Positions 28,923 to 36,377 of a stretch of 64,000 bases of DNA are shown in pieces. The stretch covers positions 867,872-931,871 of the forward strand of contig NZ_JH109153.1 of the NCBI RefSeq assembly GCF_000190755.2, in the 5' to 3' direction. The stretch is from Methylobacter tundripaludum SV96. Lineage in GTDB: Bacteria; Pseudomonadota; Gammaproteobacteria; Methylococcales; Methylomonadaceae. The position numbers and the translations under genes are program-made. The notes beneath the pieces were generated by a model that worked only from the letters and a program-made list of their open reading frames with translations, did no database searches and was not told the DNA's origin. Every line of letters begins with the position of its first letter. Position 1 is the stretch's first letter.

Positions 28923-30662
28923 CTATGACTTAAAGCCGGAAATAATAATTTTAAAAACCATAAACACCGCAGAGGCTTGAACAAGTGCGCTAATTATCGG
29001 AAAAATAGAGTCCATGAAATCACTGCAAAGAGCGGAAACAGGGATAGCTTGCATATTCATAACCGCCGGAATCGTCCAGATAGGGCAGGTGCCGCCCGGA
29101 ATAGACACGTTAAAGATTTTCTGGCTAAATCCCATAAGGGGCGAATCCTTTACGCTATTAACATTTGTTTGAAATACCCCCTCATAAGTGTCTGTTGTGG
29201 CCTCGTACCATTTGCCTAGGTTTGGATTAGTGTTTTTTCCACGGCCTGTAAATGTACCCATTCCCGCACCCGTGGCAGCACCAGTGCCTTTTGCTTTACC
29301 TCCCAAACGACTGGCAATCTCACGGGCTGTATCTTCAGTAGCCAATCCGGCAGTAGAGCCGCCCGTGGTGGTTGTCGTCCCGGTATTGTTGGTCGTTGTT
29401 GTTTGCGTGGACGTTGAACCATCAGAATTTATTATGGTTGTAGTACCTGTCCCGGTGGTGGTGGTTGTCGCTGTTGTGGGTGCAGGGGATTTAGGATAAA
29501 GGGCAGGAATGACAGGCTTATCATACTTGTCAGCGCACTGAAAAAAAGTACCAGGGCCACATTTTTCTATACCTGTAAGGCCGGGCGTACTAACAACAGG
29601 AAGCGACGGGTCACACGGGTAGGAATTGGAGGAGTTACAAGCCACACCGGCTTTATAACTCTGAGGGTTGTATTTATCATCAGCTGGCGACTGACTACCA
29701 TCAGCGGCAGCTGTTTTGGTTCCGTCTTTCATAATGCATGTCGGAACACCGTTAACGTACCCGGTGGTTTCAACGGCTGAAGCACCACCCGGACAATTTG
29801 CCGGATCAGGCGGTAAAGGGGCACAAACACGAGGCGGTGAAATTATTGTGCCGTCAGGACAGGTTATATCCTGCGAATGATCAGGCTCGGAAGAGCATTT
29901 AACCGGAGATATGACAACAACACCGTTTCCGCAATCGATTGCACCGGGTTTAGGTAAACAGGTGCCTGTTCCAGCGTCAGGAACTTGTAATTGACCGTCA
30001 CAATAGACAATGTCGGAATTTTCACATTTCTGAGTAACGGAATTCCATGCCTGTTTGGTTATCATATTACCATTGACTTGATTCGGGCATGATGGCGGCG
30101 GACATTGGGCCCCCGCTGATACGTCAACCGTGGAGCCATCAGGACACGATAAATCGCATTGTTTTGTTGTTGCGTTTACGGCAAGTGGGTAATCGCAATT
30201 CAAGGAATGAGGGTCACAGGTGTTTGAACCGGTGTTTAGCGTTTCCCAAGTAAGAGTTTGTGTTGATCCCGATGTAGTGGTTGTAGGTGTGGTTTGGCAT
30301 GTAACCGGGGGAGGCGTTTCGCACATGCCGGTTGTTGTATTGCGAACTTGTGGTGCTGTACAAGGATCAGCATTAACACAACTTGTACCCGAAAGAGTGC
30401 CACCGTAAGGACATGCGGACGCACCGTATTGGGAAGACATCTCATTCGGAGACGTGTTACCGTTTACGTAACAATTACTACCAGACGCGACATACGTATT
30501 CGAGGCCGGAAGATGCGCCGTTGAACATAAATCGGAATAAGAGATCTGCGAATAAACATTATTGCCACCCCACGCCATATAATATTGTGGATGCGCGGGG
30601 TAGGTATCGGCAAAGACAGAACTCGAGAACAATAAAATCAAAAATATGATTATTTTACGCAT
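28923..30662 (-). CDS. TspB-like/pIII-like adsorption protein
   Basis: 579 residues from the ATG at 30662. That start gives a clean signal peptide MRKIIIFLILLFSSSVFA. A start 8 codons upstream (30686) would put polar residues in front of it. The body has many Cys-rich repeats with CPDGT/CPNG motifs, then a Thr/Gly-rich low-complexity linker (near 29330-29470). The C-terminus ends with a hydrophobic anchor (PIISALVQASAVFMVFKIII). This modular layout is that of filamentous phage tip proteins that bind pili and host receptors. The Cys-rich modules probably set host range. Confidence 0.8.
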   Translation of the reverse strand: MRKIIIFLILLFSSSVFADTYPAHPQYYMAWGGNNVYSQISYSDLCSTAHLPASNTYVASGSNCYVNGNTSPNEMSSQYGASACPYGGTLSGTSCVNADPCTAPQVRNTTTGMCETPPPVTCQTTPTTTTSGSTQTLTWETLNTGSNTCDPHSLNCDYPLAVNATTKQCDLSCPDGSTVDVSAGAQCPPPSCPNQVNGNMITKQAWNSVTQKCENSDIVYCDGQLQVPDAGTGTCLPKPGAIDCGNGVVVISPVKCSSEPDHSQDITCPDGTIISPPRVCAPLPPDPANCPGGASAVETTGYVNGVPTCIMKDGTKTAAADGSQSPADDKYNPQSYKAGVACNSSNSYPCDPSLPVVSTPGLTGIEKCGPGTFFQCADKYDKPVIPALYPKSPAPTTATTTTTGTGTTTIINSDGSTSTQTTTTNNTGTTTTTGGSTAGLATEDTAREIASRLGGKAKGTGAATGAGMGTFTGRGKNTNPNLGKWYEATTDTYEGVFQTNVNSVKDSPLMGFSQKIFNVSIPGGTCPIWTIPAVMNMQAIPVSALCSDFMDSIFPIISALVQASAVFMVFKIIISGFKS

Positions 30663-30756
30663 TGTCAAATCCCGATATGACGGCATAGGCGCAAACTAGG
30701 CCGCTTAGGAAATACAAGGTTAAAAAAATCATGTTTTTGGTCTCTTTTTGGGTTTA

Positions 30757-30784
30757 TAAAAAAGGGTGCCTTTCGACACCCTTC
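30757..30784 (-). terminator. Intrinsic terminator after the major coat gene
   Basis: On the minus strand AAGGGTG and CACCCTT form a 7-bp stem around TCGAAAGG, followed by a T run. It lies 12 bases past the coat protein stop. Filamentous phages place a strong terminator here so that coat mRNA is abundant and distal genes are expressed less. Confidence 0.85.
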
Positions 30785-30795
30785 CTTTTTCTTGG

Positions 30796-31014
30796 TTACC
30801 GGAACCAGCCGATAACTTTGTTAAAGCCCCACTTGGCTACACCGGGCAGCATTTTAATTGCGGCAATGGCTGTAAGTGCCGCTACGATGGTTGTTGCATC
30901 AACCGCCGCTGTTAAGGCTGTAAAGTCCAGCGCAGCGTTTGCAGGAGTAATTGCAACCATTGCCAAGGCTAATGCAGTGAGTAAAACTGCACCGATTCTT
31001 TTGATATTTTTCAT
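30796..31014 (-). CDS. Major coat protein (pVIII/CoaB-like)
   Basis: 72 residues. A signal peptide with Lys-rich start and TPANA cleavage site (after residue 27) is followed by a mature part of about 45 residues. That part has a short N-terminal stretch, a TM helix (TTIVAALTAIAAIKMLP) and a basic aromatic C-terminus (KWGFNKVIGWFR) that would contact the packaged ssDNA. This is the textbook layout of an inovirus major coat protein. GGTGA precedes the ATG, and a terminator follows the gene. Confidence 0.93.
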   Translation of the reverse strand: MKNIKRIGAVLLTALALAMVAITPANAALDFTALTAAVDATTIVAALTAIAAIKMLPGVAKWGFNKVIGWFR

Positions 31015-31042
31015 AGTTCACCTATTTTTCTTAAGTTAAAGT

Positions 31043-31357
31043 CTAACGATGATATTTTTCGTTAAACCAGTTGATAACGACTCCATAACCCCAAGCCGTC
31101 AGGTATGTGATGATTGGCAAGCTAAAGCCAAGCATCCACATTTGTTGCAAATCTTCCGCTACCGGCATCGTGAAGATGTCGGTTAGGGTAGGAACATTCG
31201 CGAAGTCTTGTCCGCTTAGAATGGCGTAATTAGGACAAGGAGTGGTCTGAACAGGATCAATAACGAATGCGTAAACATCAACAACTTGTCCATCCTGTTT
31301 AAGAGCATTACCCGAAATACCAGCAGTCAGTAACGCGGATTTAACGCAAACAGACAT
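31043..31357 (-). CDS. Minor coat / membrane protein of the phage
   Basis: 104 residues. A single TM (about 72-92, LGFSLPIITYLTAWGYGVVI) is followed by a short basic tail. The N-terminal half is polar with three Cys. GAGGAG stands 10 bases before the ATG, and the gene begins at the base next to the upstream stop. Its position before the major coat gene is that of the Pf genes between the ssDNA-binding protein and CoaB. Exact role unknown; a structural minor protein is likely. Confidence 0.65.
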   Translation of the reverse strand: MSVCVKSALLTAGISGNALKQDGQVVDVYAFVIDPVQTTPCPNYAILSGQDFANVPTLTDIFTMPVAEDLQQMWMLGFSLPIITYLTAWGYGVVINWFNEKYHR

Positions 31358-31513
31358 TTAAGTAATGCTCCTCGGTTTGTTTTCTTTTAATTGTCCATTT
31401 TCTTTTATTACATGGCCGTTTATAAATCGGCCTTTTTTTACCTGGTTGCTGAGTACCCGCTCTTTGAACTCTACGGGCTTTTTTATCAGGCAGGCCATTG
31501 AGCGGATTTTCAT
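31358..31513 (-). CDS. 51-residue basic phage protein
   Basis: The ATG at 31513 is preceded by GAGG at good spacing, and the stop directly abuts the next start at 31357. The product (MKIRSMACLIKKPVEFKERV and on) has about a quarter Lys/Arg and no TM. A different frame overlapping here (31341-31574) has a worse start and overlaps both neighbours, so I reject it in favour of this one. Small basic proteins between the ssDNA-binding and coat genes are usual in Pf-type phages. Confidence 0.65.
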   Translation of the reverse strand: MKIRSMACLIKKPVEFKERVLSNQVKKGRFINGHVIKENGQLKENKPRSIT

Positions 31514-31527
31514 GGTTTAACCTCTGT

Positions 31528-31986
31528 TTATGGCTTGTTAGTGTGAGTTGTACCGGTTGTTGTCTGGGCCGCACCGGTTTTTGGTTTGTCTTTATCAGGG
31601 AGGATTTCCCCGGTTGTTTTGTCTATGTCTTCGTCTTTTATTTGTCCGGGTTCCGGGCCGTCAAGTTTCATGCTGATAGCTGTCAGGACTGCTTTGTTTT
31701 GGCCACCCATGTTGATTTCACAGAGGATTTCCATTTGACAGGGGAAATACAGTTTTCCGGCTTCTACTTCGGCTTTTTTCTGATCGAACATTTCAAACGG
31801 CATTTTGACTTTGATTAGTTCGTTACCCAGGTTGTTGGGGTTTTTTCCGGTGTTGGGTTTTGATACCCAAATGGAGCCGCCTTTGTTGTCTCCATCTATT
31901 TCATAACGGGTTAACGATTCAACTTGTCCTCTTATGACTGTTTGCATGTCGCCTAGGAAGCTGTTTTGGGTTAATTGGTCGGTCAT
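31528..31986 (-). CDS. Phage ssDNA-binding protein (gV-like)
   Basis: 152 residues. The first 110 residues are beta-rich and could form an OB fold: QTVIRGQVESLTRYEID and GKLYFPCQMEILCEINMGG. The tail (115-152) is acidic then Thr/Pro-rich and disordered, as in many ssDNA-binding proteins. Position and length match the Pf helix-destabilising protein located upstream of the coat genes. It would coat single-stranded progeny DNA before packaging. The call depends on context, since no invariant motif exists. Confidence 0.6.
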   Translation of the reverse strand: MTDQLTQNSFLGDMQTVIRGQVESLTRYEIDGDNKGGSIWVSKPNTGKNPNNLGNELIKVKMPFEMFDQKKAEVEAGKLYFPCQMEILCEINMGGQNKAVLTAISMKLDGPEPGQIKDEDIDKTTGEILPDKDKPKTGAAQTTTGTTHTNKP

Positions 31987-32074
31987 GATTTTGTACCTTT
32001 GTTGGGTTAAGGGTGGTCTTTCGGTTTCTGTTGCTTTTTGGCTTGACCTTTTAAAACGCGTAGGTCGAACGCGG

Positions 32075-32293
32075 TTAGTCTTCTATGTCGGGATCTTCTA
32101 AATCGGGATCTTCTTCGCCGTCGTCTAGGGAGTGATACTCATCTTCTAAGGCGCGATACTCAATAATCTGGTCTAAAAGTTCCACCTGTTCGCCACTAAG
32201 CTTGATTTCTTCTTCAAGAAATAAGTCACAAGTAAAACACTTTAAGCGGTCGTCATATTCCTCCCCACACTCAGGACATACTAATATTGCCAT
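32075..32293 (-). CDS. Small acidic zinc-ribbon protein
   Basis: 72 residues. The N-terminal ribbon CPECGEEYDDRLKCFTC has C-x2-C and C-x2-C spacing suited to Zn. The rest is highly acidic, ending in three DP(D/E)LED-like repeats (EDPDLEDPDIED). It lies between the TM protein gene at 32306-32542 and the ssDNA-binding protein gene. Function unknown. The acidic tail could mimic DNA or bind basic phage proteins. Confidence 0.65.
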   Translation of the reverse strand: MAILVCPECGEEYDDRLKCFTCDLFLEEEIKLSGEQVELLDQIIEYRALEDEYHSLDDGEEDPDLEDPDIED

Positions 32294-32305
32294 TTGTTTA
32301 ATCCT

Positions 32306-32542
32306 CTAAATCTGTGTCTTCTTCCCCGTCGTCTCCGGTTGAATACAGGCCCCAATTCCGGATTTATCAAAGGCTTCTGCTATCTCAGTAAATGAATAGG
32401 TAATTGAGATCAGTGCAATGAAAAGGCCCAAGACAAAGGGAAGCGCTGAGTTTGAAACGAATGCCCATAATAGATTTATTAATCGTCTGCGCTGGCTGTA
32501 TGTCATGCCCTGACCGGGTACGCAGTGTTTTATGGTAATCAT
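32306..32542 (-). CDS. Small single-TM phage protein
   Basis: 78 residues. A basic N-terminus (YSQRRRLINLLW) precedes a hydrophobic helix (ALPFVLGLFIALISITYSF) and a short polar tail. It could be a small minor coat (pVII/pIX) protein or a membrane helper. It is first after a non-coding gap with a large hairpin (32699-32759). No motif gives a precise function. Confidence 0.5.
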   Translation of the reverse strand: MITIKHCVPGQGMTYSQRRRLINLLWAFVSNSALPFVLGLFIALISITYSFTEIAEAFDKSGIGACIQPETTGKKTQI

Positions 32543-32836
32543 TTTTGACCCCTGTTCTTGTTGTTCTGTTTGAGGCTGGATAAAGCTGGTTATGGCCGGT
32601 TTTATCTAACATTTTTGTTGCACTGTTTTTATTTTGTTCTTTTTTGGCGAACCCTAAAGGGCCGGGCTTTCCGTTCCAATCGACGTTTAAACCTGATAAC
32701 TGGCAGTAAGGCCAAAACGCTTTTACGCAAGCTTCAAAGGTTTTGACCTAACTGCCAGTAATTCAGTTTTAATCGCCGATTTCCTCTACAATCCCTTTCG
32801 CTTGCGTATGGACTCACTACGCTAATTCGACGCTGG
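32543..32836. other. Non-coding gap in the phage early region
   Basis: 294 bases with no supported gene. It contains T-rich tracts and the 20-bp imperfect hairpin at 32699-32759. A promoter for the rightmost structural genes may lie here, but I could not fix one. Confidence 0.45.
32699..32759. repeat. 20-bp hairpin in the phage, candidate origin or packaging signal
   Basis: 32699-32718 (ACTGGCAGTAAGGCCAAAAC) is complementary to 32740-32759 at 18 of 20 positions, with a 21-base loop. It lies in a gap between phage genes and is far longer than a usual terminator stem. Confidence 0.6.
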
Positions 32837-33220
32837 CTACTTCGCCGCCGACTTCTCTATGTTGTCAGCCTTTAAGGCAATGTATGGGGTGGTAAATGGC
32901 GCAGCCGGTTTTCTTTCTGTGGGTTTTTTTTCAGCCTTGGCTTTATAGCCATTTCCACGCGCAGCATGGGCGCGATGCGCCACTATTGGACTAGGTGAAT
33001 GCCCGACGGGCAGAACGCGCCTGTTATTACCCATGTTCACCGACACCCTTTTGTTGTCCAAGGTCAGGTGTTTGTGTTTCTTGGCTTTTAACATGCGGCG
33101 CGCGTTTGATGCCGGTAGCGGGTTGTCTCCTGTGGCCAGACGCCCGGCAAAGATGACCTCGTACCTCGGTTCATACTTTGCGCGGGGCGTGGAGGCCGGG
33201 AAGTCAAGGAACCGAATCAT
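32837..33220 (-). CDS. Basic phage protein of unknown function
   Basis: 127 residues, rich in Lys/Arg/Ala and without TM or Cys. The start overlaps the stop of the upstream gene (TAATG), which supports translation. The C-terminal 40 residues are low-complexity (KAKAEKKPTERKPAAP). Not recognised. A nucleic-acid-binding role is possible from charge alone. Confidence 0.6.
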   Translation of the reverse strand: MIRFLDFPASTPRAKYEPRYEVIFAGRLATGDNPLPASNARRMLKAKKHKHLTLDNKRVSVNMGNNRRVLPVGHSPSPIVAHRAHAARGNGYKAKAEKKPTERKPAAPFTTPYIALKADNIEKSAAK

Positions 33221-33495
33221 TAGCGCGCCGCTTGTTTCGCTGCATGTTTCCCTTTCAAATGCTCTATTACTTGCGTCCGCAGTTCTTCAGAAAGTTCTTT
33301 CATAGGAATAAGCTGTTTATGTAGGTAAAGCGTCATAATGGCTTTAGTCAGACCAAAAGGCTTCATGCCTCTATCCATGGCTTCAAGCTCAAGGTTTATA
33401 TAGTCCCTCTGCTCAAGCGCGGTTCTATAAAGGCGTTCATTTTTACCTTGCGCTTCTGAGCTGCCGCGATCAGGCAGTATCGATGATTCAGCCAT
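33220..33495 (-). CDS. Phage early-operon protein, unknown
   Basis: 91 residues, mainly helical, with polar N-terminus and a central segment ALEQRDYINLELEAMDRG. No known motif. It abuts the upstream gene (33496) and overlaps the downstream one by a base, as expected in the compact early operon transcribed from the promoter near 34404-34432. Confidence 0.6.
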   Translation of the reverse strand: MAESSILPDRGSSEAQGKNERLYRTALEQRDYINLELEAMDRGMKPFGLTKAIMTLYLHKQLIPMKELSEELRTQVIEHLKGKHAAKQAAR

Positions 33496-33738
33496 TTATA
33501 CGGCTCCTACGGGTTGTTTTGAAAAAAAAGACTGAGCTTCCGATAATTCATCAGCTGAATGCAAAGAAATTGCAAAATCGCTGTCGAAATAACAAAATTC
33601 ATATGCAACATAATTACCTGATCCTGGCAAGCCCAAATAAAGCCGTTCAGTAATCAACCCTTTTAAATCACCAGTTCGGTTATCTTTTACCGCCCACGAT
33701 TTAGAATCTTTATTCTGAATAAAAACTATAGAGTTCAT
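33496..33738 (-). CDS. Phage early-operon protein, unknown
   Basis: 80 residues starting MNSIVFIQNKDSKSWAVKD, probably a small alpha/beta fold. It ends one base before the next gene begins and starts one base after the preceding gene ends. No recognisable domain. Tight packing on both sides is the main support. Confidence 0.6.
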   Translation of the reverse strand: MNSIVFIQNKDSKSWAVKDNRTGDLKGLITERLYLGLPGSGNYVAYEFCYFDSDFAISLHSADELSEAQSFFSKQPVGAV

Positions 33739-34086
33739 TTATGCCACCTCTTTAACATCGACAAGGATTTCATCTTTATAATGTCCACCAGCAATCAAAA
33801 GAGAACCAAAAAGTTTACGGTCTTCTGTTATTTCACCCTGACACGTTTTGAATTCCGTAATCAGTTGTTCGTTACCCAAAAACAAGAATATAAAGCCCTG
33901 TAAACGCTCACTGCCTGTATTAGCAATCAGATTAAGTTCATTACGACAATGCTCCATATCCCTATAAAAATGACTGGACGAGTCATGGTAATTAGCCAAC
34001 GCTTGTTTGAATTTACGATGCGAATCCGAAGTGATTAGACGACAGGTTTTATTTACTTCGTCTACGGTTAGTTTTATAGCGCTCAT
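33739..34086 (-). CDS. Phage early-operon protein, unknown
   Basis: 115 residues starting MSAIKLTVDEVNKTCRLITS, helical and soluble. Its start overlaps the stop of the XisF-like regulator gene (4 bases, ATGA). No motif is recognised. The position, second in the leftward early operon, suggests a role in replication control or host takeover. Confidence 0.6.
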   Translation of the reverse strand: MSAIKLTVDEVNKTCRLITSDSHRKFKQALANYHDSSSHFYRDMEHCRNELNLIANTGSERLQGFIFLFLGNEQLITEFKTCQGEITEDRKLFGSLLIAGGHYKDEILVDVKEVA

Positions 34087-34349
34087 AACACTTTACCCTC
34101 TTTCAGGTTAGTCACCAGAACGACCATATTAATCATGCGATAACGGCCTATCTTCGCCGTAGGTAAGTAGCCTTGATCTATCCAGCCACCTACTACGCCT
34201 TTGCTTAGGCCTATGGACTCGGCGAATTTATCAGGTGTCATGAACGGGATGAAAAACAAATGGGAGGCGGTTTGTTCCAGACCTTGTTTGATGTCTGGGT
34301 TAGATGCAAATAGCGTATCTAATTTGACTGTGTTTTGCTGTTGGTTCAT
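34083..34349 (-). CDS. XisF/Cox-like phage regulator and possible excisionase
   Basis: 88 residues with a winged-helix segment MTPDKFAESIGLSKGVVGGW followed by DQGYLPTAKIGRYRMINM, which resembles XisF of Pf phages and other Cox/AlpA-type proteins. It is first in the leftward operon and divergent from the repressor at 34448. In Pf4 the gene in this position both activates replication genes and promotes excision. The same dual role here is inference. Confidence 0.75.
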   Translation of the reverse strand: MNQQQNTVKLDTLFASNPDIKQGLEQTASHLFFIPFMTPDKFAESIGLSKGVVGGWIDQGYLPTAKIGRYRMINMVVLVTNLKEGKVL

Positions 34350-34395
34350 GATTGCACCTTAGCCCTAAGTGGCTGGTTGTGGCTGGTTTGAAAAC

Positions 34396-34423
34396 TTACA
34401 TGTATTATATACATTGCATGTAA
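34396..34423. promoter_or_regulatory. Candidate repressor operator in the lysogeny switch
   Basis: TTACATG (34396-34402) and CATGTAA (34417-34423) form a symmetric site with a 14-base centre that contains the -10 box of the leftward promoter. It lies between the divergent repressor and XisF-like genes. Confidence 0.6.
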
Positions 34424-34432
34424 ATAATACAA
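34404..34432 (-). promoter_or_regulatory. Leftward early promoter of the phage
   Basis: On the minus strand TTGTAT (34432-34427) and TATAAT (34409-34404) are separated by exactly 17 bases. The distance to the XisF-like ATG at 34349 is about 55 bases. It overlaps the palindromic operator candidate. Confidence 0.7.
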
Positions 34433-34447
34433 TAAATATTTGCATAT

Positions 34448-34726
34448 ATGATCGATCAATTTGAAATTAATCAAAGACTCAAAGATTTAAGAGCACATCT
34501 AGATTTAACAGTGGACGAGTTTTCACTACAAACAGGGATAAAAAGCGGACAAATCAGCAGTATTGAAAATAACAGGCAAAAACTTTATGGGTGGCAGATT
34601 CAAGCTATATCAACAGTATGGCCAGAGTACGCCTATTGGCTAGCTACAGGTCAAACCATCCCAGCAGCAGGACAAATCAGCCCTGAGATCGAGGAAACAA
34701 GAAAAAATCTGTCAACGGGTACGTAA
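34448..34726 (+). CDS. Phage repressor (XRE-type HTH)
   Basis: 92 residues. A helix-turn-helix lies in residues 7-60 (QRLKDLRAHLDLTVDEFSLQ, then TGIKSGQISSIENNRQKL). The C-terminal part is short, so it is a small C-type repressor without a peptidase domain. It diverges from the XisF-like gene and should bind the operator between them to keep the prophage silent. The ATG at 34448 has little leader sequence after the putative promoter. Confidence 0.8.
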   Translation: MIDQFEINQRLKDLRAHLDLTVDEFSLQTGIKSGQISSIENNRQKLYGWQIQAISTVWPEYAYWLATGQTIPAAGQISPEIEETRKNLSTGT

Positions 34727-34853
34727 CCGCGGGAAGGGCATTATCAAAATGGGGGACGGTTAAAACAATAACCGGATAAAGGCCGAAAGCAGCACAAAGG
34801 CGGCTTATGTAAGCCGTTACTCGCGTAATGTAAGCATCAGGAATGAATATAAA

Positions 34854-35432
34854 ATGAGCGAAATTAAATTGATATTTTGTGTAGTAATCGGTGTTTTAGT
34901 AGCAAATTTTTTGACCTATTACGGATACGAATCTTTAAACGACGTCAATAAGAATGAATTGATTAAAAGTCTAGATATTTCAAGGAAGAAACAAAATAAT
35001 GAAAGTTTTAGTGAACTAAAAGCACCAAAAATTAACATAACCTTAAAAAACGGTTCATTTAATCAGTTGAATTGTGGACAGATAAAAGAAAGCCAATATA
35101 GTCATTTCTTAAGTCTTAACGGAAAAAACGAAAGAAGTTATGAAAATATTGATGAGGGTGAGTACATAGGTTGTAGTTTCAACATAGATAATAGAAGCAG
35201 CACTATCTTGCACTGGTTTCATGTTGTATCTCCGGGCGTTTATACGCTATTGTTTGAGCAAGTAGAATGTCAGACATGTATAGGAATAGATCATACATGG
35301 GCAACCATTATTGTCGACCCTAACGGAAAAAAAGAATATCCACAAATGAAAATTACAGTGCCAACCCCGCCCACAGCAGAACCAGCTAAGGAACAAAGGT
35401 TTAAAGATCAATACAAGAAACAACCAGAATGA
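34854..35432 (+). CDS. Membrane-anchored or secreted protein, unknown (prophage cargo)
   Basis: 192 residues. The N-terminal hydrophobic helix (LIFCVVIGVLVANFLTYYGY) may be a signal anchor. The rest is polar and probably beta-rich, with Cys at CGQIKES, GCSFNID and a CQTCIG pair. The codon use is AT-rich. It lies between the repressor and HicAB, on the strand opposite to the structural genes, which is the usual place for lysogenic conversion genes. I do not recognise the family. Confidence 0.55.
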   Translation: MSEIKLIFCVVIGVLVANFLTYYGYESLNDVNKNELIKSLDISRKKQNNESFSELKAPKINITLKNGSFNQLNCGQIKESQYSHFLSLNGKNERSYENIDEGEYIGCSFNIDNRSSTILHWFHVVSPGVYTLLFEQVECQTCIGIDHTWATIIVDPNGKKEYPQMKITVPTPPTAEPAKEQRFKDQYKKQPE

Positions 35433-35597
35433 TTTGAAAAAAGTACAGGAAAAATAGTAAGTTGTGGGAATGATTACATAAGAGAAAAAGCGGCTTTTAA
35501 TAAAAATTAACTGTTACTAGAGAGCAAAAGCAGATTTTGAAATATCGCAAAAATAAGACTCGTTACCAATCTATATCTTTTTTGATATAATAAATTT

Positions 35598-35789
35598 ATG
35601 AACGGTAAACAGATCATTGCACGATTAAAGGAAGAAGGCTGGACTTTAGCCAGGATTGAAGGCAGCCATCACATCATGGAAAAAGATGGTATGCCGCGAG
35701 GTGTTCCGGTTCCTGTACACGGCGCGAAGGATGTGGGTATCGGTTTATTAAAGGCAATCGAAAAACAAACAGGTGTAAAGTTAAAATGA
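35598..35789 (+). CDS. hicA: HicA mRNA interferase toxin
   Basis: 63 residues of the dsRBD-like HicA fold, MNGKQIIARLKEEGWTLARI, with the catalytic His region in GSHHIM and the typical VPVHGAKDVG (usually PVPxHxxKxLxxGTL). HicA cleaves mRNA during translation and is held inactive by HicB. Its stop overlaps the hicB start (ATGA). It lies about 540 bases inside attR. Confidence 0.92.
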   Translation: MNGKQIIARLKEEGWTLARIEGSHHIMEKDGMPRGVPVPVHGAKDVGIGLLKAIEKQTGVKLK

Positions 35790-36202
35790 GAACAGACTAC
35801 CCCTATACAGTAGAAGCAGATGAAGACGGTTTTTTGTTCGTGCAATTCATCGACCTTGAGGATACGTTTACACAAGGCGAGACTTTAGAAGAAGCCGCAT
35901 ATAACGCCAGTGAGGTGTTGAGCGCCATGCTGGCTTACAGACTGGAAAAGAACCAGGAAATACCAGAACCATCACCGTGCCCAGTAAACGGCTATATGGC
36001 ATCGCCAAGCCCGGAAGTACAAGCAGCTTTGCTGTTAAGAAAAGCCAGAGGTAATAAGACATTAACGGAATTAGCCAATGCAATGAAAACATCATGGCCG
36101 GCAGTACAACGACTGGAAGACCCTCGCCACTGGCCAAGTTTAAAACAATTAGATAAAGCAGCAAGAGCACTTGGAAAACGGTTAATACTAACTTTGGAAT
36201 AG
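35786..36202 (+). CDS. hicB: HicB antitoxin
   Basis: 138 residues. The partly degraded RNase H fold at the N-terminus (YTVEADEDGFLFVQFIDLED) binds HicA. The C-terminal part (about 80-138) has an XRE-like helix-turn-helix (KTLTELANAMKTSWPAVQRL) that can autoregulate the operon. It is translationally coupled to hicA. Its position at the prophage edge suggests it stabilises the integrated element. Confidence 0.92.
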   Translation: MRTDYPYTVEADEDGFLFVQFIDLEDTFTQGETLEEAAYNASEVLSAMLAYRLEKNQEIPEPSPCPVNGYMASPSPEVQAALLLRKARGNKTLTELANAMKTSWPAVQRLEDPRHWPSLKQLDKAARALGKRLILTLE

Positions 36203-36219
36203 TGTAGTAATTTTGTCAC
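36203..36219. promoter_or_regulatory. Candidate right arm-type integrase site
   Basis: A direct repeat of 23885-23901 (16 of 17 bases), directly after hicB and 104 bases inside attR. TTTTGTC-ACTAC-GACAAAA (36211-36229) also forms a 7-bp hairpin here that could end the hicAB transcript. Confidence 0.35.
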
Positions 36220-36323
36220 TACGACAAAAACCCAACTAAATTAAATCAAACTCTTATAGCGTAGGTTTTAAATTGCAACTATTTATAAGCTACTGTTATA
36301 TATTACGTTTTATTTTTCCCATC

Positions 36324-36377
36324 TGTCTGGGGGACAAGGGGTCGTAGGTTCAAATCCTATCGTCCCGACCAATTGAA
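36324..36377 (+). other. attR core of the integrated filamentous phage
   Basis: 54 bases identical to 23790-23843. This copy holds only the 3' part of tRNA-Pro and so is not a functional tRNA. It fixes the right border of the prophage. Confidence 0.93.

Noticed and set aside
29188..29499. Val/Pro-rich plus-strand frame of 103 codons
   Set aside because: It is the antisense of the Thr/Gly-rich linker of the TspB-like gene.
31341..31574. 77-codon minus-strand frame near the phage coat genes
   Set aside because: It overlaps both neighbours, whereas the 51-codon frame at 31358-31513 has a Shine-Dalgarno and abuts them exactly.
36324..36371. Second tRNA-Pro gene
   Set aside because: Only the 3' 48 nt are present; it is the attR copy, without acceptor 5' strand or D arm.
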